This document shows, in pieces, positions 1 to 12,858 of a DNA stretch of 64,000 bases (position 1 is the first letter of the stretch; every line of letters starts with the position of its first letter). The position numbers and the translations under genes are program-made. A model generated the notes under the pieces. The model saw only the letters and a list, made by a program, of their open reading frames with translations, was not told where the DNA came from and did no database searches. Source of the DNA: Epichloe hybrida (Eukaryota; Ascomycota; Sordariomycetes; Hypocreales; Clavicipitaceae). The stretch spans positions 62,001 to 126,000 of the forward strand of contig JAFEKR010000044.1 in the NCBI GenBank assembly GCA_019022495.1, written 5' to 3'.

Positions 1-3000
1 AGGATAACTAAGTTAATAATATAATTAACAGATATCTCCTTCTAAAAGGTAGAAGGCAACTATTTCCTTCGCTTCTAGTAACCACTAAGGATGTCCCTAT
101 CATTGCACAATAGGTACAGTCTTATTACCTTAGATAAGCACGTTAGCGAGGTTATCAATCTTAACTTACATCTTATCTATATTAGTGATTAAGAAGAGAA
201 AGGGGGTAGCTGTGTTAAGGACGTAGAATTTAAGCTTTCCAAGTTCTATAAGCACATAAAGGATTCCTCTTGCAACTGCTAATCCGGCGCTAAATATAAT
301 AATTTAGGGTTCGTAGGGGGTTACCTTTAATAAAGGCATTAATCTTAACAAAGCCTTTACTTATGCCTCTCCTATACTTAACTTTCCTATAGCGCTAGTG
401 TTAGGCATAATCCCTCTAAAGACCTCTTCGGAATAGCATTCTTTAGAGATATAGTAAATCAAGCCTTTATCACACTCTTATGGCTTGTAAAGCTCCTGCC
501 TAAGGAATATGTATTAGAAGGCTTAATTATTTAGGGTCACAAGGATATTAACGTTAGCGGCGTTATAGTTAGTCTGTAATCCGGAGCAAAAGAATTATGT
601 AATGCTTAGGTGTGCTATTAATAGTACCTCCTCCACATCGTTATTATTATCTTTAGCTTCCGTGCAGGCTAAAAGATATAATTCCTAATTCTAACCTAAG
701 CCTTTATTAGGCTTATTATTATCCTACCCTTCATAGGAGGTAAGAAATACCTAGAATCTCTTCTCTAAAGGGGGTATATAATATGTTTTGCTAGCCCACT
801 AGCAGTCCTTTTCCTTTTAATGTTCTTTAGCAAAGTAATTAGAAAACTAGCAGCCACTCTTACTACACATAAAGCAGTGCTTAGTGCTTAGCCTAGGGCT
901 TTACCTATAATAGCTTCCTCTGCCACAGGAGGATAATCGCTATCCGTACTAACGATTAGTAAACATAGCCTCTAGAGGGTCTCCTTATTAGTACTAAAGG
1001 TATTAGGAGGACTTCTTATTTAATTCCGTAATAGTAATTACCTTACGGAGGTCTCTAGCAAGACTCTTGAAGCCTGCGGAGTGCATGTATTCTACCATCT
1101 AATATTTAGGCATACTAGCTATAGCGTTTAAGGCTTGCTTATAGAGTTTAGTATTTACTGTCTTAGTAGGGTATAGGCCTCTGTAGATCTTCTTAAGGGT
1201 TAATAACATAATCTTAAGGCACTTAAGCTTGCTTTTATTAGGGTTCCTCTTAATTATGCTCTTTAGCGTTATGCTACTCTATTTATAGTAATAGAATTAC
1301 TAGTTGCTTTCTGTCTTAAAGCGTTAACAAACGCAAGCAATTATCTCTTTATAGGAATAGTTATTCCTAAAGAGGTAATTAAGGTAGTATTGCTTAGCAT
1401 CACCTATTAACATAATAGGGAAAGCCTTCTAATAATGTGTTTAAGGAAGGTTAATTCTATTACACTTATTTTCAAAGAGCGTAATCTTTAGCATTAAGAA
1501 GTTATATAGCTTTCCACTATAGTGGTCGCTATCCTTATATATCTTTATAAGCTCCAAGATCTTCTTTATAATCTAATCTTCAGAGGGGAATTGCTATAAA
1601 GGCATAATTTATTATAAATAATAGTTCACTAGTTATTCTTAATAATAATTGTCCGGATGGAGCTGTTAATATAATAGGGATTATTATGGGGGTTCTTGTG
1701 AGGGTTCGAGTAATCTCTAGGGTTAGGGAAGGTTAATTTCTAGGGTAGGTTGTTAGGGCTGTTAATGTTAATTCTCTAGGGGTTTGGAAGATTGTGGTCG
1801 TTCTTGTAATCTTTCCTGTAACTAAAGGGGTATTAAGGTTTAATAAAGCACTTCCTTAAGCAATGCTAGGATTAAATATCCTAGGCCTTGCCTAATAAGG
1901 ACGCCATGATCTTATAAAGAATTATGTAATTCTCTAATAATATCCTTGGATACCCTTTTAAAAGTATCTTTAGACTAGCCTTTAAAGTCTTCTTAGAATA
2001 ATTCCTATAGGTTATTATCTCTCTATCCTTAATGTTCACTAAGGTTAATAAATCTTATAATCTAGTTATTAAGCTTAAGCTACGTAGCAGTCTCTGGATC
2101 TAGCTTAACAGATTCTTTCTAGTTATGCGAGAATTCGTGAGTAAGCTATTAAAGGCGTAAGGGTAATTTATGCCTTTAAGGTCTCTTAGGGGTGATGATT
2201 AGAGCCTTGCTATTACTAGTAGCCCTTCCTCTTGTGGAAGGTCTAGATTCCTCTGCTATTTTTAACTATAAAAGGAACGTTGCTAATTTGTTAGTTTTGC
2301 TACTAATTAAGCTCCTGTGTTTACCTGTTGCCGTTGCGAGGTTCTTCTTTCGTATTTTAGGAGCGTTATTACTCTAATGAAATTAGAAGATTGTGAAGAT
2401 AGGAAAAACGGAAGAAAAAGCAGCGGAAGTAGTAAAAGTAGCAATAAGGATAAAGCAATAAGAATAAATTACTAGAGATAAAGAAAGCAATAGAAGTTCT
2501 AAAAGTAACTGGAAAATAATAGGAAAAGTAATAAGGGAATAATAGGAATTACTACTTCCTGTTTTTTGTAAAAAAGAGGGAAGGAGGTAATCTCTCTCTC
2601 TTGCTAACAAGCACGGGGTAAATAGCACTAATAATAAAGGGGGTAAAAAACAAGCCGTAGATGCTTGTACAAATAGATTAAAGGTCTATTAGATAAAGGG
2701 AATATTTATAAAGAAGTTATAGATGTGTCAGCTAGCTTAGCTAAGGTTGTTTAACGTTAGGTTCGAAATAAATGCCTTGCGGCAATAGATTCGGTTATTT
2801 AGTTAGTTTTCTCGTGATAGACAATAAAATTAATAATTAATAATAATATCCTAGATAGATATAACGAAGTTATATCCCTAAGCCTAAGGGTTAATAGATT
2901 GATTCCTTAGAAGCCTAACAAGCCCGCAACTAGGATTCTAGTCTCTTCCTTTAGCATACTTATGTAGTTATGCCTCTCTACCGCAATAACCATTATGGCA

Positions 3001-3344
3001 TAACAAGGGGTAGTAGTAGTAGCGTTTACAGAAATATCTCTTCTTATAATACCTAGCTTATCTGTGGTTATGAAGTTAACCACTGATTAGTGTTAGATGC
3101 ACCAAGGTCCTGCGCAAGTAATAAATCCCGTATAAATTCGAAGTCGATGATAGATAGTTAGCTAGGAAAGAGGGAGAAGAGAGGGAAAGTCTAGATGCTA
3201 GAAAAGTGGGCGAAATCCGTATGTGGGGCACAAAAGGGGGTGGCGAATTGATGCAGCCAATCATATCGCGTGCATCGCGCCGGACCCACAATTGGTCCGG
3301 TCTTTGGCCACGATTGAACCGATGAAGATCCGAAGGAATTAACA
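1..3344 (-). mobile_element. Copia LTR retrotransposon G1, RIP-degraded, 3' part beyond the window
   Basis: This is the 5' portion of a Ty1/Copia element read on the minus strand. Its 5' LTR ends at 3344 and its gag-pol runs leftwards off the window. Minus-strand translation gives a Copia-type zinc knuckle near 830-895 (C-x2-C-x4-C, followed by a stop where Trp is usual) and, near 100-300, the stretch that follows the protease in fungal Copia polyproteins (VLNTATPFLFL...ITNIDKM). Reading frames are full of TAG/TAA where Gln or Trp codons are expected, which is the RIP pattern. Long plus-strand ORFs inside it are chance products of AT-rich DNA. From 1420 rightwards it is homologous to G2 (3345 onward), which it has entered. 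Class is well supported; exact domain limits are not. Confidence 0.8.
3091..3344 (-). repeat. 5' LTR of Copia element G1
   Basis: The 254-bp unit starts TGTTAGATGC and ends TTAACA on the plus strand. Just outside its inner end, the minus strand reads CTAATCAGTGGTTAAC. This closely matches the bases directly after the left LTR of Copia B (9500 onward), so it is probably the shared primer-binding segment. The same outer end sequence recurs at 41920 at the edge of G2. Confidence 0.7.
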
Positions 3345-5122
3345 GAAAGCCTTCTAATAATATATTTAAGAAAGGTTAATTTTATTACACTTATTTTTAA
3401 AGAGCGTAATCTTTAGTATTAAGAAGTTATATAGCTTTTTACTATAGTAGTTACTATTCTTATATATTTTTATAAGCTTTAAGATTTTCTTTATAATTTA
3501 ATCCTTAGAGAGAAATTACTATAAAGGTATAATTTATTATAAATAATAGTTTACTAGTTATTCTTAATAATAATTATCTAGGTAAAGCTATTAGTATAAT
3601 AGGGATTATTATAAGGGTTTATATAAGGGTTTAAGTAATCTCTAGGGTTAGGGAAGGTTAATTTCTAGGGTAAGTTATTAGGGCTATTAATATTAAGGCT
3701 CTAGGGGTTTAGAAGATTATAGTCTTTCTTATAATCTTTCCTATAACTAAAGGGGTATTAAGGTTTAATAAAGCACTTTCTTAAGTAATACTAGGATTAA
3801 ATATCCTAGGCCTTGCCTAATAAGAACGCTATAATCTTATAAAGAATTATATAATTCTCTAATAATATCCTTAAATACCCTTTTAAAGGTATCTTTAAAC
3901 TAGCCTTTAAAGTCTTCTTAAAATAATTCCTATAGGTTATTATCTCTTTACCCTTAATGCTTACTAAGGTTAATAAATCTTATAATTTAGTTATTAAGCT
4001 TAAGCTATATAGTAGTCTCTAGATCTAGCTTAATAAATTCTTTCTAGTTATATAAGAAGTTATAAGTAAGCTATTAAAGGCATAGGGGTAACTTATGCCT
4101 TTAAGGTCTCTTAAGGGTAATAATTAGAGCCTTACTATTACTAGTAGCCCTTTCTCTTATAGAAAGTCTAGATTCCTTTGCTATCTTTAACTATAAATGG
4201 AATGTTTAAGCTATTATTTTTTATTACTAATTAAGCTCCTGTTTTTGCCTATTACTAGTCTTCTTTTATATTTTAGAAGCATCATTACTCTAATAAAATT
4301 AGAAAATCACAAAGATAAAAAAAGTAATAGAAAAAAAAGTAGTAAAAGTAGTAATAGGAATAAATTAATAGGGATAAAGAAAGTAATAGAAGTGCTAAAA
4401 GTAGCTAAAAGTAATAAGAAAAATAATAAGGAATTAATAGGAATTACCCTTCTTATTTTTTATAAAAAGAAAGGAAGGAGGTAATCTCTCTTTTTAGCTA
4501 ATAAGTATAGGGTAAATAGCACTAATAATAAAGGGGGTAAAAAACAAGCTATAGATACTTATATAAATAGATTAAAGGTTTATTAAATAAAGGGAATATT
4601 TATAAAGAAGTTATAAATATGTTAGCTAGCTTAGCTAAGGTTATTTAATATTAGGTTTAAAATAAATGCCTTGTGGTAATAGATTTGGTCATTTAGTTAG
4701 TTTTCTTATAATAAATAATAGAATTAATAATTAATAGTAATATCCTAAATAGATATAACGAAGTTATATCCCTTAGCCTAAGGGTTAATAGATTAATTCC
4801 TTAGAAGCCTAATAAGCCTATAACTAGGATTCTAGTCTCTTCCTTTAGTACACTTATATAGTTATACCTCTTTATTATAATAACTATTATAGTATAATAA
4901 GAGGTAGTAGTAGTAGTATTTATAGAAATGTCTTTTCTTATAATACCTAGCTTATCTATAGTTATAAAGTTAACTACTAATTACGTAGGTAATAATCCTA
5001 TAATATTAAAGTTAATAATAGTTAGATAAGTTAGCTAGAAAGGGGGAGAAGAGAGGGAAAGTCTAGATACTAGGAAAGTAGGCAAAATTTGTATATAAGG
5101 TAAAAGAGAGGGTAGCGAATTA
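3345..5122 (-). mobile_element. Copia element G2, left segment (oldest layer)
   Basis: A second, more strongly AT-converted copy of G1, in the same orientation. Sequence from 3345 aligns with G1 from 1420 (shared AAAGCCTTCTAATAAT), so G1 is inserted into the internal region of G2. The likely target duplication on this side is GAAAG (3345-3349); its partner would lie left of the window. G2 continues into its 5' LTR from about 4985, which is cut at a TA (5121-5122) by transposon F and resumes at 41825. No reading frame survives. Confidence 0.75.
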
Positions 5123-5158
5123 CGGAGGTCGAAGTCAAAAGTCGTGTCCCCTGCACAC
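5123..5158 (+). repeat. Left terminal inverted repeat of transposon F
   Basis: A 36-bp sequence starting CGGAGGTCGAAG and ending CTGCACAC. Its exact reverse complement lies at 41788-41823. Outside it is the TA target dinucleotide at 5121-5122. Confidence 0.9.
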
Positions 5159-6057
5159 TGCTACCTAAGGCACAAGTGTTATAGCCTAAGGCACATAAAT
5201 AGCCTAGAACAACACAAACAAAATTAAACTAGGTACCTTAGCCATATAAAATACATATAAAAGTGACTTATCCTAGTTATTATTAGATTCTTCCTCTGTA
5301 TTATTAGAATCTAAGGCATTAAGGTTATTAGGACTGTTAGGACTATTAACCTCGCGATAGTCCAAAATCCACCTTCTTTCATTATTAACAGCAGTAGTAG
5401 CTTTGTCTTCTAATTTTAATAATTGCAAAACAACCCTTTAAACCCTCCGACCGTTAGCTTTGCATTCGCGACCTTTACGATAGTTATTATCCCCTTCTAA
5501 GCGAATTATTTCCTTAATATAATAAGGAATTCTTTTAATCTAAGCTTGCACCTGTTTTTAAGGCATTTCTTCCTATGCTTTCTCCTAAGCTGCTGTAGCT
5601 TCTTTCTGATTCTTTGGGGCACCTTTACGTGTTATCTTTACCTTTAAATACCACTAAGCAGGCTTGATTGCGTTTAAATCAGGGGAATTCCCTAGCTATA
5701 GTAGCTTCTTGACCCCCTAAGCATTATAGACTAACTATTAATAACTATAAGCGTGTGGGGGGGCCTTATCTTCTTATACTATTATATTTAGCCTCTTTTT
5801 CTAATATTCCTTTGTAAAAGGAAGCAGCTTCTAATTTAGAATTTCCTTCTAATATTGGTACTAATTAATCCCCTTATCCCTTTTCTTCCCTTTTATCTTT
5901 TGCTTAAGCTTCCTGTTCTTTTTATTCTAATTTTACTATAGCTTCTGACTAGGCTTATTACGAAGCCCTAGCTAGTTGATTCCTGTTGTTAGAAGCTACT
6001 GTTTATGACAAGCAGGTTCTAGCTTCTTATTTAATTCTTTAATAACCTGATTAGCTT
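5123..6057 (-). mobile_element. Tc1/mariner-type DNA transposon F, C-terminal transposase segment
   Basis: This is the left half of a DNA transposon that is about 1.85 kb once the nested insert is removed. The minus strand encodes the end of a DDE-type transposase: around 5647-5695 it reads G-N-S-P-D-L-N-A-I-K-P-A-stop-W-Y-L-K, the family's N-S-P-D-L-N-x-I-E-x-x-W block. The catalytic Glu codon has become Lys (GAG to AAG) and a Trp is now a stop, both G-to-A on the coding strand. Gypsy A interrupts the gene at 6057/6058 with the 5-bp duplication AGCTT (6053-6057 and 40901-40905). Superfamily is clear from the TA duplication, TIRs and DDE block; the named family is not. Confidence 0.75.
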
Positions 6058-6258
6058 TGTGGGGCTGCACTCACAACACCTGTGCGCCAGCGCACACTAG
6101 GCGGGCACACCACGCCCTAGGGCTAGGTCCACGTAACACTAGCGAGCCGCTAGCTATAAGCTAGTGACTTATACATATAATATACTTAGACCTAGCAAGC
6201 TTTAGTTAATATATAAATACCCCTATACCTCTTACCTAGCTATCCCTTTATTCTTATA
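6058..6258 (+). repeat. 5' LTR of Gypsy A
   Basis: A 201-bp LTR starting TGTGGGGCTGCAC and ending TTCTTATA. It pairs with 40700-40900 and differs from it almost only by C/T and G/A transitions. The flanking target duplication AGCTT is at 6053-6057. Confidence 0.9.
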
Positions 6259-9196
6259 ATTCTAAAGCTTCTCTTACTAGCTACCTAAGAGTAATATAAG
6301 GGGGAGAATAACCTAATCTACTAGAACTATACTATATATTACTTAGGATTAGCTAGATAATAGTAATACTATAGCTAGGGATATATAATATTTTATAACC
6401 TTATCTAAAGCTATACCCTTTACTATAGGGGTAAAAGAGGTAGTAATTAGAGGGTAAATTACCTAGCTTAAGTAACTTAAGGAACTATAGAATTAAGAAA
6501 AGAAGCTTACTAACTTAATATAATCTTATAGAGAACTAGTAAAAAGAGGCTAAAAGAATAGTTTATTCTTAAGCCTTAGTAGCTAAGAAGTTAAGGTTTA
6601 AAATATTATAAAACTCTAATACCTTATAAACTTATAAAAGTATAAGATATAGCTTAATAACCTTAACTATGCTTTTAAGGGGGTAAAGAAGAAGTATTAT
6701 TAGGATAACTAAAAGATTCTCTTTACACTTAACTATATGCATATAAACTATTAGGCTAGATAGGACTAATATATTAAAGAATAACTAGCTAATAGCTAGG
6801 ATTATCCTAAGGATAACTAGGATAAGTTCTAAGACTAGACCCTTATGCTACTTAAAGACTCTGTAAGTTATAATATATAAATAGCTATATAGCTAGAAAA
6901 CGTAAAGTAAAAGGAAGGCTAAAGCCTTATTAAGTTTAGTATTTACTTAGATTTACTAGAGAAATACCTAGAATAAGCTCTAGAAAAGACTTATACTCTT
7001 ATATTCTTTACGAAATTACTTCCTAACTTATAAGATTATATTAACCTATATATAGATATTACTAGTCTAATATAAGAAGATATTATATAACTTGCTTAGT
7101 AATTCTAGGAGGTAATATTAAAGAATAAGCAAAAGCTAAATAATTTAAAAGAGAAGGGGCTATATAAGGTAGCTTAATACTAAAGACATAACTCCCTATA
7201 AGGGTATTAGCTAAATAGGGACTAAAGAGATAAGGATAAGGATAAGGAAAAGACCCTAGTTACTTACTTAAATAATAATAAACTATAAGGAAGAAAATAG
7301 TGCTATAACTATAGTAGTATAAAGTATTTCTTTTATAATTATAATAAGCTAAGGAAAGACTAATAAGAGGGTTAGGAAAACTCCTAGAGGTAAAAGTAAA
7401 AGCCCTTACCTTTACCTTAGATATAAGGGTACTAGTAAGATGCTAATTTTACATACTAGTTACTATTTATAGGTATAAAGATATTAAAATAGTAGTAAAT
7501 CTTAATAGTTATGCTAAGATTAATATTATAAGTGCCTAATTTATATAGACTTATAAGCTTAATTAGGCTAAGGCTATAGCACCTATCCTAAAGGTAGTAA
7601 GGGCTTTAATAGTCCCCTAATATAGTGTCTATAAGGTGCTTATTATAATTAAAGATTTATAGGGCAAAGAGAAAGATCTTAAGTTACTATATATAGCTAT
7701 TAATAAGGACCTAAGAGCAAAGGGAAGCCTTATATTAATTAGAATATATATACTTATAGAAAAATATATATATCTTTACTTATACTTATAAGAATAGTAG
7801 TTTAAAAAGAGAAAGGTAGCCTTTTTACTACTAACTCCCTATAAGTTTATAAAGGTAATATATAATAAGATAATTATATATGCTATTACTAGTGTATTAG
7901 AGGATAAGTTTATCCCTCTTAAAGATAAAGAGAAGGCAAAAGCATATAAAACTATTAAAGATATTCTAGAGAAACTATATAAGTTTAAAGATATGTTTAT
8001 ATTAGATAAGGTAAGGAGCCTCCTATTAAAAAAATTAACTAACTATGTAATTAATCTTATACTAGGAGCTATACCCCTGTATAAACTAATTTATTTTCTC
8101 TCCTAAAGCAAACTTAAAGAGCTCTAGGAATATATTAATAATAACCTAAAGAAAGGCTAGATAAGACCCTTAAAGAGCCTAGCAGGCATGCCTATTTTAT
8201 TTATACTAAAGAAGGATAAAATGCTCTAGCTATATATTAACTATTAAGGGCTTAATAAGGTAACACAAAAGAATTACTACGCTCTCCCCCTAATTTTAGA
8301 GATTCTTAATTAATACTAAGGGGCCTATTTCTTTTCTAAGATTAATATTAAGGATATATACTACTGAATTTATATTAAAGAGGGCAATAAATAGAAGATA
8401 GCTTTTTATATATATTATAGGTATTATAAGTACCTTATAATACCTTTTAAGTTAATAAATACCCTAGCTACTTTCTAGAGTTATATTTATAAGGTATTAC
8501 ACAGGCTAGTTAATACTATTTATATGGTGTATCTAGATAATATCTTAATTTTCTCTAAGATAAAGGAGGAGCACACTAAATATATTAAGGAAGTTCTTAA
8601 GCGTATAAGGTTAGTGAAGTTATACACAAAACCCTCTAAGTGCTCTTTTTATAAGGAATTAGTAAAATTCCTAGGGTTTATTTTCTTTGTTAATAGGATA
8701 TTAATAAATACCTGCTAGGTTAATATAATTAGAGAATAGAAGAAACTAATAAGTTTTAAGGATATATAGTTATTTCTTAGATTCTGTAACTTTTACTAAT
8801 GGTTTATCTATAGATACTCTAGGATTATAATACCTCTTTATGTGTTAATAAAGGGTAGTTAAAATAGTATCTAGACTAGGAGGTTTATATTTAAAGAAAA
8901 GGAGTAGTTAGTGTTTAACTAGCTAAAAGATACCTTTTAGCAAGCGCCTTTACTTTAATACTATAACCTAAGTTAGGCAGTGTGTATTAAGATAAATGCC
9001 TTGATTTTCGTAATAGTAGGAATCTTGTCTTAGTAAGATAATAAGGGCTATTAGTATTTAGTAGCTTTTTAGTTAAGGAAGTTTACAGATACTAAATATA
9101 ACTATAGTATAGCTAATTAAGAGCTACTTACTATAGTAAAGTTATTTAAACACTAGTAATATTATATTAAAGGCGTGGAAATGCCTATAGAGGTCC
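6058..9196 (+). mobile_element. Gypsy (chromovirus) element A, segment 1: 5' LTR, gag, protease, RT
   Basis: The first of three pieces of a plus-strand Ty3/Gypsy element. After the 5' LTR comes gag, with a CCHC knuckle near 7303-7355 in which the second Cys is Tyr (C-Y-N-Y). Protease-proximal sequence and reverse transcriptase at about 8040-8720 follow. The RT catalytic box reads Y-L-D-N instead of Y-L-D-D (8530-8541). Two frames remain partly open (7840-8100 and 8524-8718). RNase H begins near 8960 and is broken at 9196/9197 by Copia B with the duplication GGTCC. The element is dead in every domain. Confidence 0.85.
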
Positions 9197-9518
9197 TATT
9201 AGAACAAAGGTGATATCAATCGCGCGTCGCAGCCGCAATTACCCGGCAGAAGCTTAGGCCGCGCGCGGACCCCACACGTGACCCACAACCTAGCACGTTA
9301 ATTAGCTAGGAAATGTGAGGACACAAACGCGCAACCCCTTTTCCCTTTATATATCGTAACTTCTAGCTTTTTACCTCTCTTTTCCTATAACTTAATTATA
9401 ACAACAGATAACATAGCCTAGAATAAATAATTAATGACAATACTATTCTTCAGGCTCATGACTATATTACATTGAATTTAATACCCTGTGAATCTAACAC
9501 TAATTAGTAGTTACCTTC
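9197..9518 (+). mobile_element. Copia element B, segment 1: 5' LTR and primer site
   Basis: Contains the 303-bp 5' LTR (9197-9499, starting TATTAGAACAAAGG, ending TCTAACA) and the 19 bp after it, which begin CTAATTAGTAGTTAC and resemble the equivalent position of Copia G. Copia C entered here with the duplication CCTTC (9514-9518 and 16529-16533). The outer duplication of B is GGTCC (9192-9196 and 30831-30835). Confidence 0.88.
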
Positions 9519-10327
9519 TATTGAAATGTAGGGAGCTAGTTGCCAGCTGGCAACAGCTGTACGGGTGCAAGCTCTACGGTCGGGGACCAATAGGGCTGCA
9601 ACGTTGAATCAATCAACGCAACGCAACGGAAGGTTGTGGCAGTTATCAACTAATAGAATTCAATTTAGATCACTTTTATGATATCTTATAGAGCAATAGA
9701 ATTGATTTTAGATACGTTGTACAGGCAATGCGGCTGTTATTGGTTGAGAGGACTAGCTATCTAGCTAGTTGAAAAGATCTTCTTCCTCTCATAGACCTAC
9801 TGACCGTATTGGTGGATCCGGGCCGCTAACGGGGTCTTACGGGCCACTTTTGATTTTCCGCAAAATTCATTTGTATGTAAAAACCAAAAAATCGACTTAC
9901 CACTATACTAGCTAGCAACCCGTATACACTAACTTTTAGTCCAAAAAATAACCTTGCATAAAGAGAAAGCCCTATCTTCAAGCTTCAATTTGCTATATGT
10001 AAAACTTTTGTACGACCTCTAGATAAAGAGAAAATCGTTGTTAAAGATAGCTATAGGGTAAGTTATGTGTAGGGTAACCTGCTTACGTCACCCTAGCTTA
10101 CCTAATTACTAGTGGCATGGTTATAGCCACACTTGTAGCCACAACGCAATTGACTAATTAGTCATCCACACAGTCAGTCGCAGCTGTTGACAGCTGCGAC
10201 GCAGCCATTAATAGCTGCCCTCGCGACCGTTGACAGCTGCAGTGCAGCTATTAGACTTGCAAAGCAAGCTAGTAATAAGAAGGTTCTTTAACTAGAAAAG
10301 GGCTAAAAATAAGTCTTATTTTTAACA
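9519..10327 (-). repeat. 3' LTR of Copia C
   Basis: An 809-bp LTR starting TATTGAAATGTAGGG and ending TTTTTAACA on the plus strand. It is near-identical to 15722-16528. Differences are mostly C/T at CpA plus two indels: this copy has an extra CCACACAGTCAGTCG-type stretch near 10165 and lacks a 15-bp duplication present in the other LTR. Confidence 0.92.
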
Positions 10328-10902
10328 CCCCCTCTACAAAAGAATTACATTTAAAGCAATTAGAAGTGTACAAAGAGACTATAGGGTAAAAACAACAACT
10401 TTTGATAATAACAGATAAAAGAGAAAAACAGGAAAAATAAAAGACCCCCTTTTTGAATTCCTAGCTATTGTTAAATATAGCTCCCTTTTTGACGTTGTTT
10501 TTAGTTCCCTGTTGAAGGGAATTAGTTGTTGGTTTAATAATTATTAAGCCCTAAAAGCTTAATAAAAGCCTGATGAAGAGGTCTAGAAAGAGGTTTCGTA
10601 AGACTATCTGCAGGCATTAACTTCGTATCTAGATATTCAATCTTAGCTAAACCCTCTAAAACCTGTTGCCTAATATAGTTAAACTTTAGTAATGTATGCT
10701 TTGTACAACTATGTAAAGCAGGGTTATAAGCAGTAGTTATAGTGCCTTAATTATCGCAATATATCTGGATAGGGGGAGAAATAGGGGTTTTTAGCTCCTT
10801 AAATAAGCCCTGAAGCCACTGAAGCTCCCGGAAGGTCTTGCAGATAGCATCAGCTTCAGCTTCTAGTGTTAATAGAGCTATTATACTAGCTTTCTTTGAT
10901 TT

Positions 10903-12246
10903 CTAGCTAATAGGTCCGCCAGCTAGCTTGAATAGATAAGCATAGGTTGATTTTGAGGTCTTATTATCCCCTGCAAAATCACTATCGCAATAACCTATTA
11001 GGCTTTTACTAACTAAACCTTTAGGGTCTCCCCTATAGATAATAGCAAGGAATCTAGTCCCTAATAAATACCTTAGCAGATTTTTAGCTGCTTTTAGGTG
11101 TTCTATATAAGGGCTAGCTAGTGCAGTAGATAACCACTGTAGCGTAAAAGCTGTATCAGGCCTTGTAAGCAATATTAGGTATATTATAGTCCTTATAATG
11201 CACTGATAAAGCTTGATTTCGCTAGCTATTAAAAGCTTAGTTATTTACGTAGCTAAAACGCCTGGCTGAAGAGGTATGCTAATAGGCTTACTATCTAGTA
11301 TATTAAATCGTTTTAAGGCTTCTAATATATACTGAGATTAATGAATTTTTAGTATTCTATTAGGCTTATCTCGTACGATTTAAACCCCTAAGAAGAATTT
11401 AGCAGGCCCCCTATCTTCTATTGGATAGACTTTATGAAGTTCCTTTTTAAGCCTTTGGATATAAAATAAATCCGGTCCAATTAGAAGACAGTCATTAACG
11501 TACGTAATGACAAAGGTTTTGGTTAAAGGATTGAAGAAGATAGCTGGATTAGATATTAAAGGGTTAAATCCTAGGGATTTAAGCACTAATATTAGCGCTT
11601 GTTGCCATTCCCTTGAGCTTTGTTTTAGGCCGTATAAAGACTTCTGTAATAAAATTACTTGATCTTTAGAAGGTTTCTAGCCAAAACTTCTAGCTAATTT
11701 AGCTAGTTTAGGATTTGCCTCAAGGAATTCAATAAACCCTTCTGGAATAACTATATAAATCTGTTGTTGTAGCTTACTATTAAGAAAAGCTCCTATAAAA
11801 TCGATTTGTTCGATTTCCTAGTTATTCTAAGCCGCTAGGGCTAGTAAAATCCTCCAGCTAGGGGGAATGCTTGTGGTAGCGAAGGTCTCTAGGTAATCTA
11901 GGCCTTCGATTTGCATGAATCCCTTAGTAACGAGTTAAGCCTTATATTTTAAAGGATTATTTTCTTTATCCTTTTTAAGCTTATAAACAAGCCTATTCTT
12001 TAGTACTTTTCGGCCCTTAGGGATTTGATCTTTCCCTATAAATTTAAAAGTACTAGCCTTTAGAAGCTGTTTGTATTCCTTGTACGTGGCTTCTATCCAT
12101 TTATCCCTTTCAGGGCTAGATATAGCCTGCTTCCAGGTCTTAGGCATGGGGCTAATAGGATTCTTTTCCTTTAGCTTCTCCTGTACCTTAAAGCAGATTT
12201 CTTTTATGAAATCTAGAGAAGAAGGGGAACTAATATCAACATCCAT
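10903..12246 (-). pseudogene. Copia C pol: reverse transcriptase and RNase H, broken
   Basis: The C-terminal half of the Copia polyprotein survives as separated minus-strand frames. The frame at 11935-12246 carries the start of the RVT_2 reverse transcriptase (TWKQAISSPERDKWIEA, then a Lys-rich block). The frame at 11380-11586 carries the active-site region, in which Y-V-D-D has become Y-V-N-D. The frame at 10903-11172 carries the RNase H-like end (SLIGYCDSDFAGD). Stops between them sit where Gln, Trp or Arg codons are expected. The Asp-to-Asn change at the RT metal site would abolish activity even without the stops. Confidence 0.88.
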
Positions 12247-12858
12247 AGGGTCGATATTAGGGTCGAAATCGATAATTTTGTTAAAATCAAGGTCCGAAGT
12301 CGAAATCTGATTTCCTGGTTGAGTTATAGGCTGCGCCTGTATGGGATCCGCTGGAATTAAGCCTTTAGGGGGTTCTTCGGGGCCTATAGGTGTTTTTTCT
12401 TGACCTATAGGGATACCTATGTTGTCTATAGGATAATCCTTTGAACCTTAGTCTAGATATTGTTGATTTTCATTTTCTAGATCATTTTCCCCCTCTAAAG
12501 GGTTATCCCCTATAGAAATCCTAGGTAAGCCTTTAGAAACAAGGCCTATAGGTTTTATAATCTTAATAAAGCTAGTCTTTGTAACTAGCCTTTTAGAGGG
12601 GATATACACTAGGTAGGTGTTGGAACCTAGTGTAGCTAAAAGTCTTCCAGGGATAGTCCTAGCTGCTAACTTCTAGGCTTTAGGTCGTTTTTTAAGGGGG
12701 ATTAGAATCTCACAGTAAGATCCTATAGCTTTAATACTGCTAATATCAGTTGTATAAGGCTGATTTAGCTCCCTAGATAACAGTTGTTTAGGGCTTTCAT
12801 CCTTAGTGGTATTAGCAGTTATATTAACTAGGTTAATAACTGCAGGTAATACAAAACA

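Noticed and set aside
2192..4484. ORFs at 2192-2377, 2383-2628, 3076-3291 and 4197-4484 as genes
   Set aside because: Low-complexity Lys/Asn/Leu or Ser/Phe products of AT-rich, RIP-mutated Copia DNA. They are not in the coding frame of the element, and 3076-3291 lies mostly in an LTR.
3091..5122. G1/G2 as 5'-truncated LINE copies or a Helitron
   Set aside because: A LINE reading was considered because both copies share one end and one seems truncated. The minus-strand zinc knuckle, protease-region motif and TG...CA LTR instead identify a Copia element, and the apparent truncation is a nested insertion.
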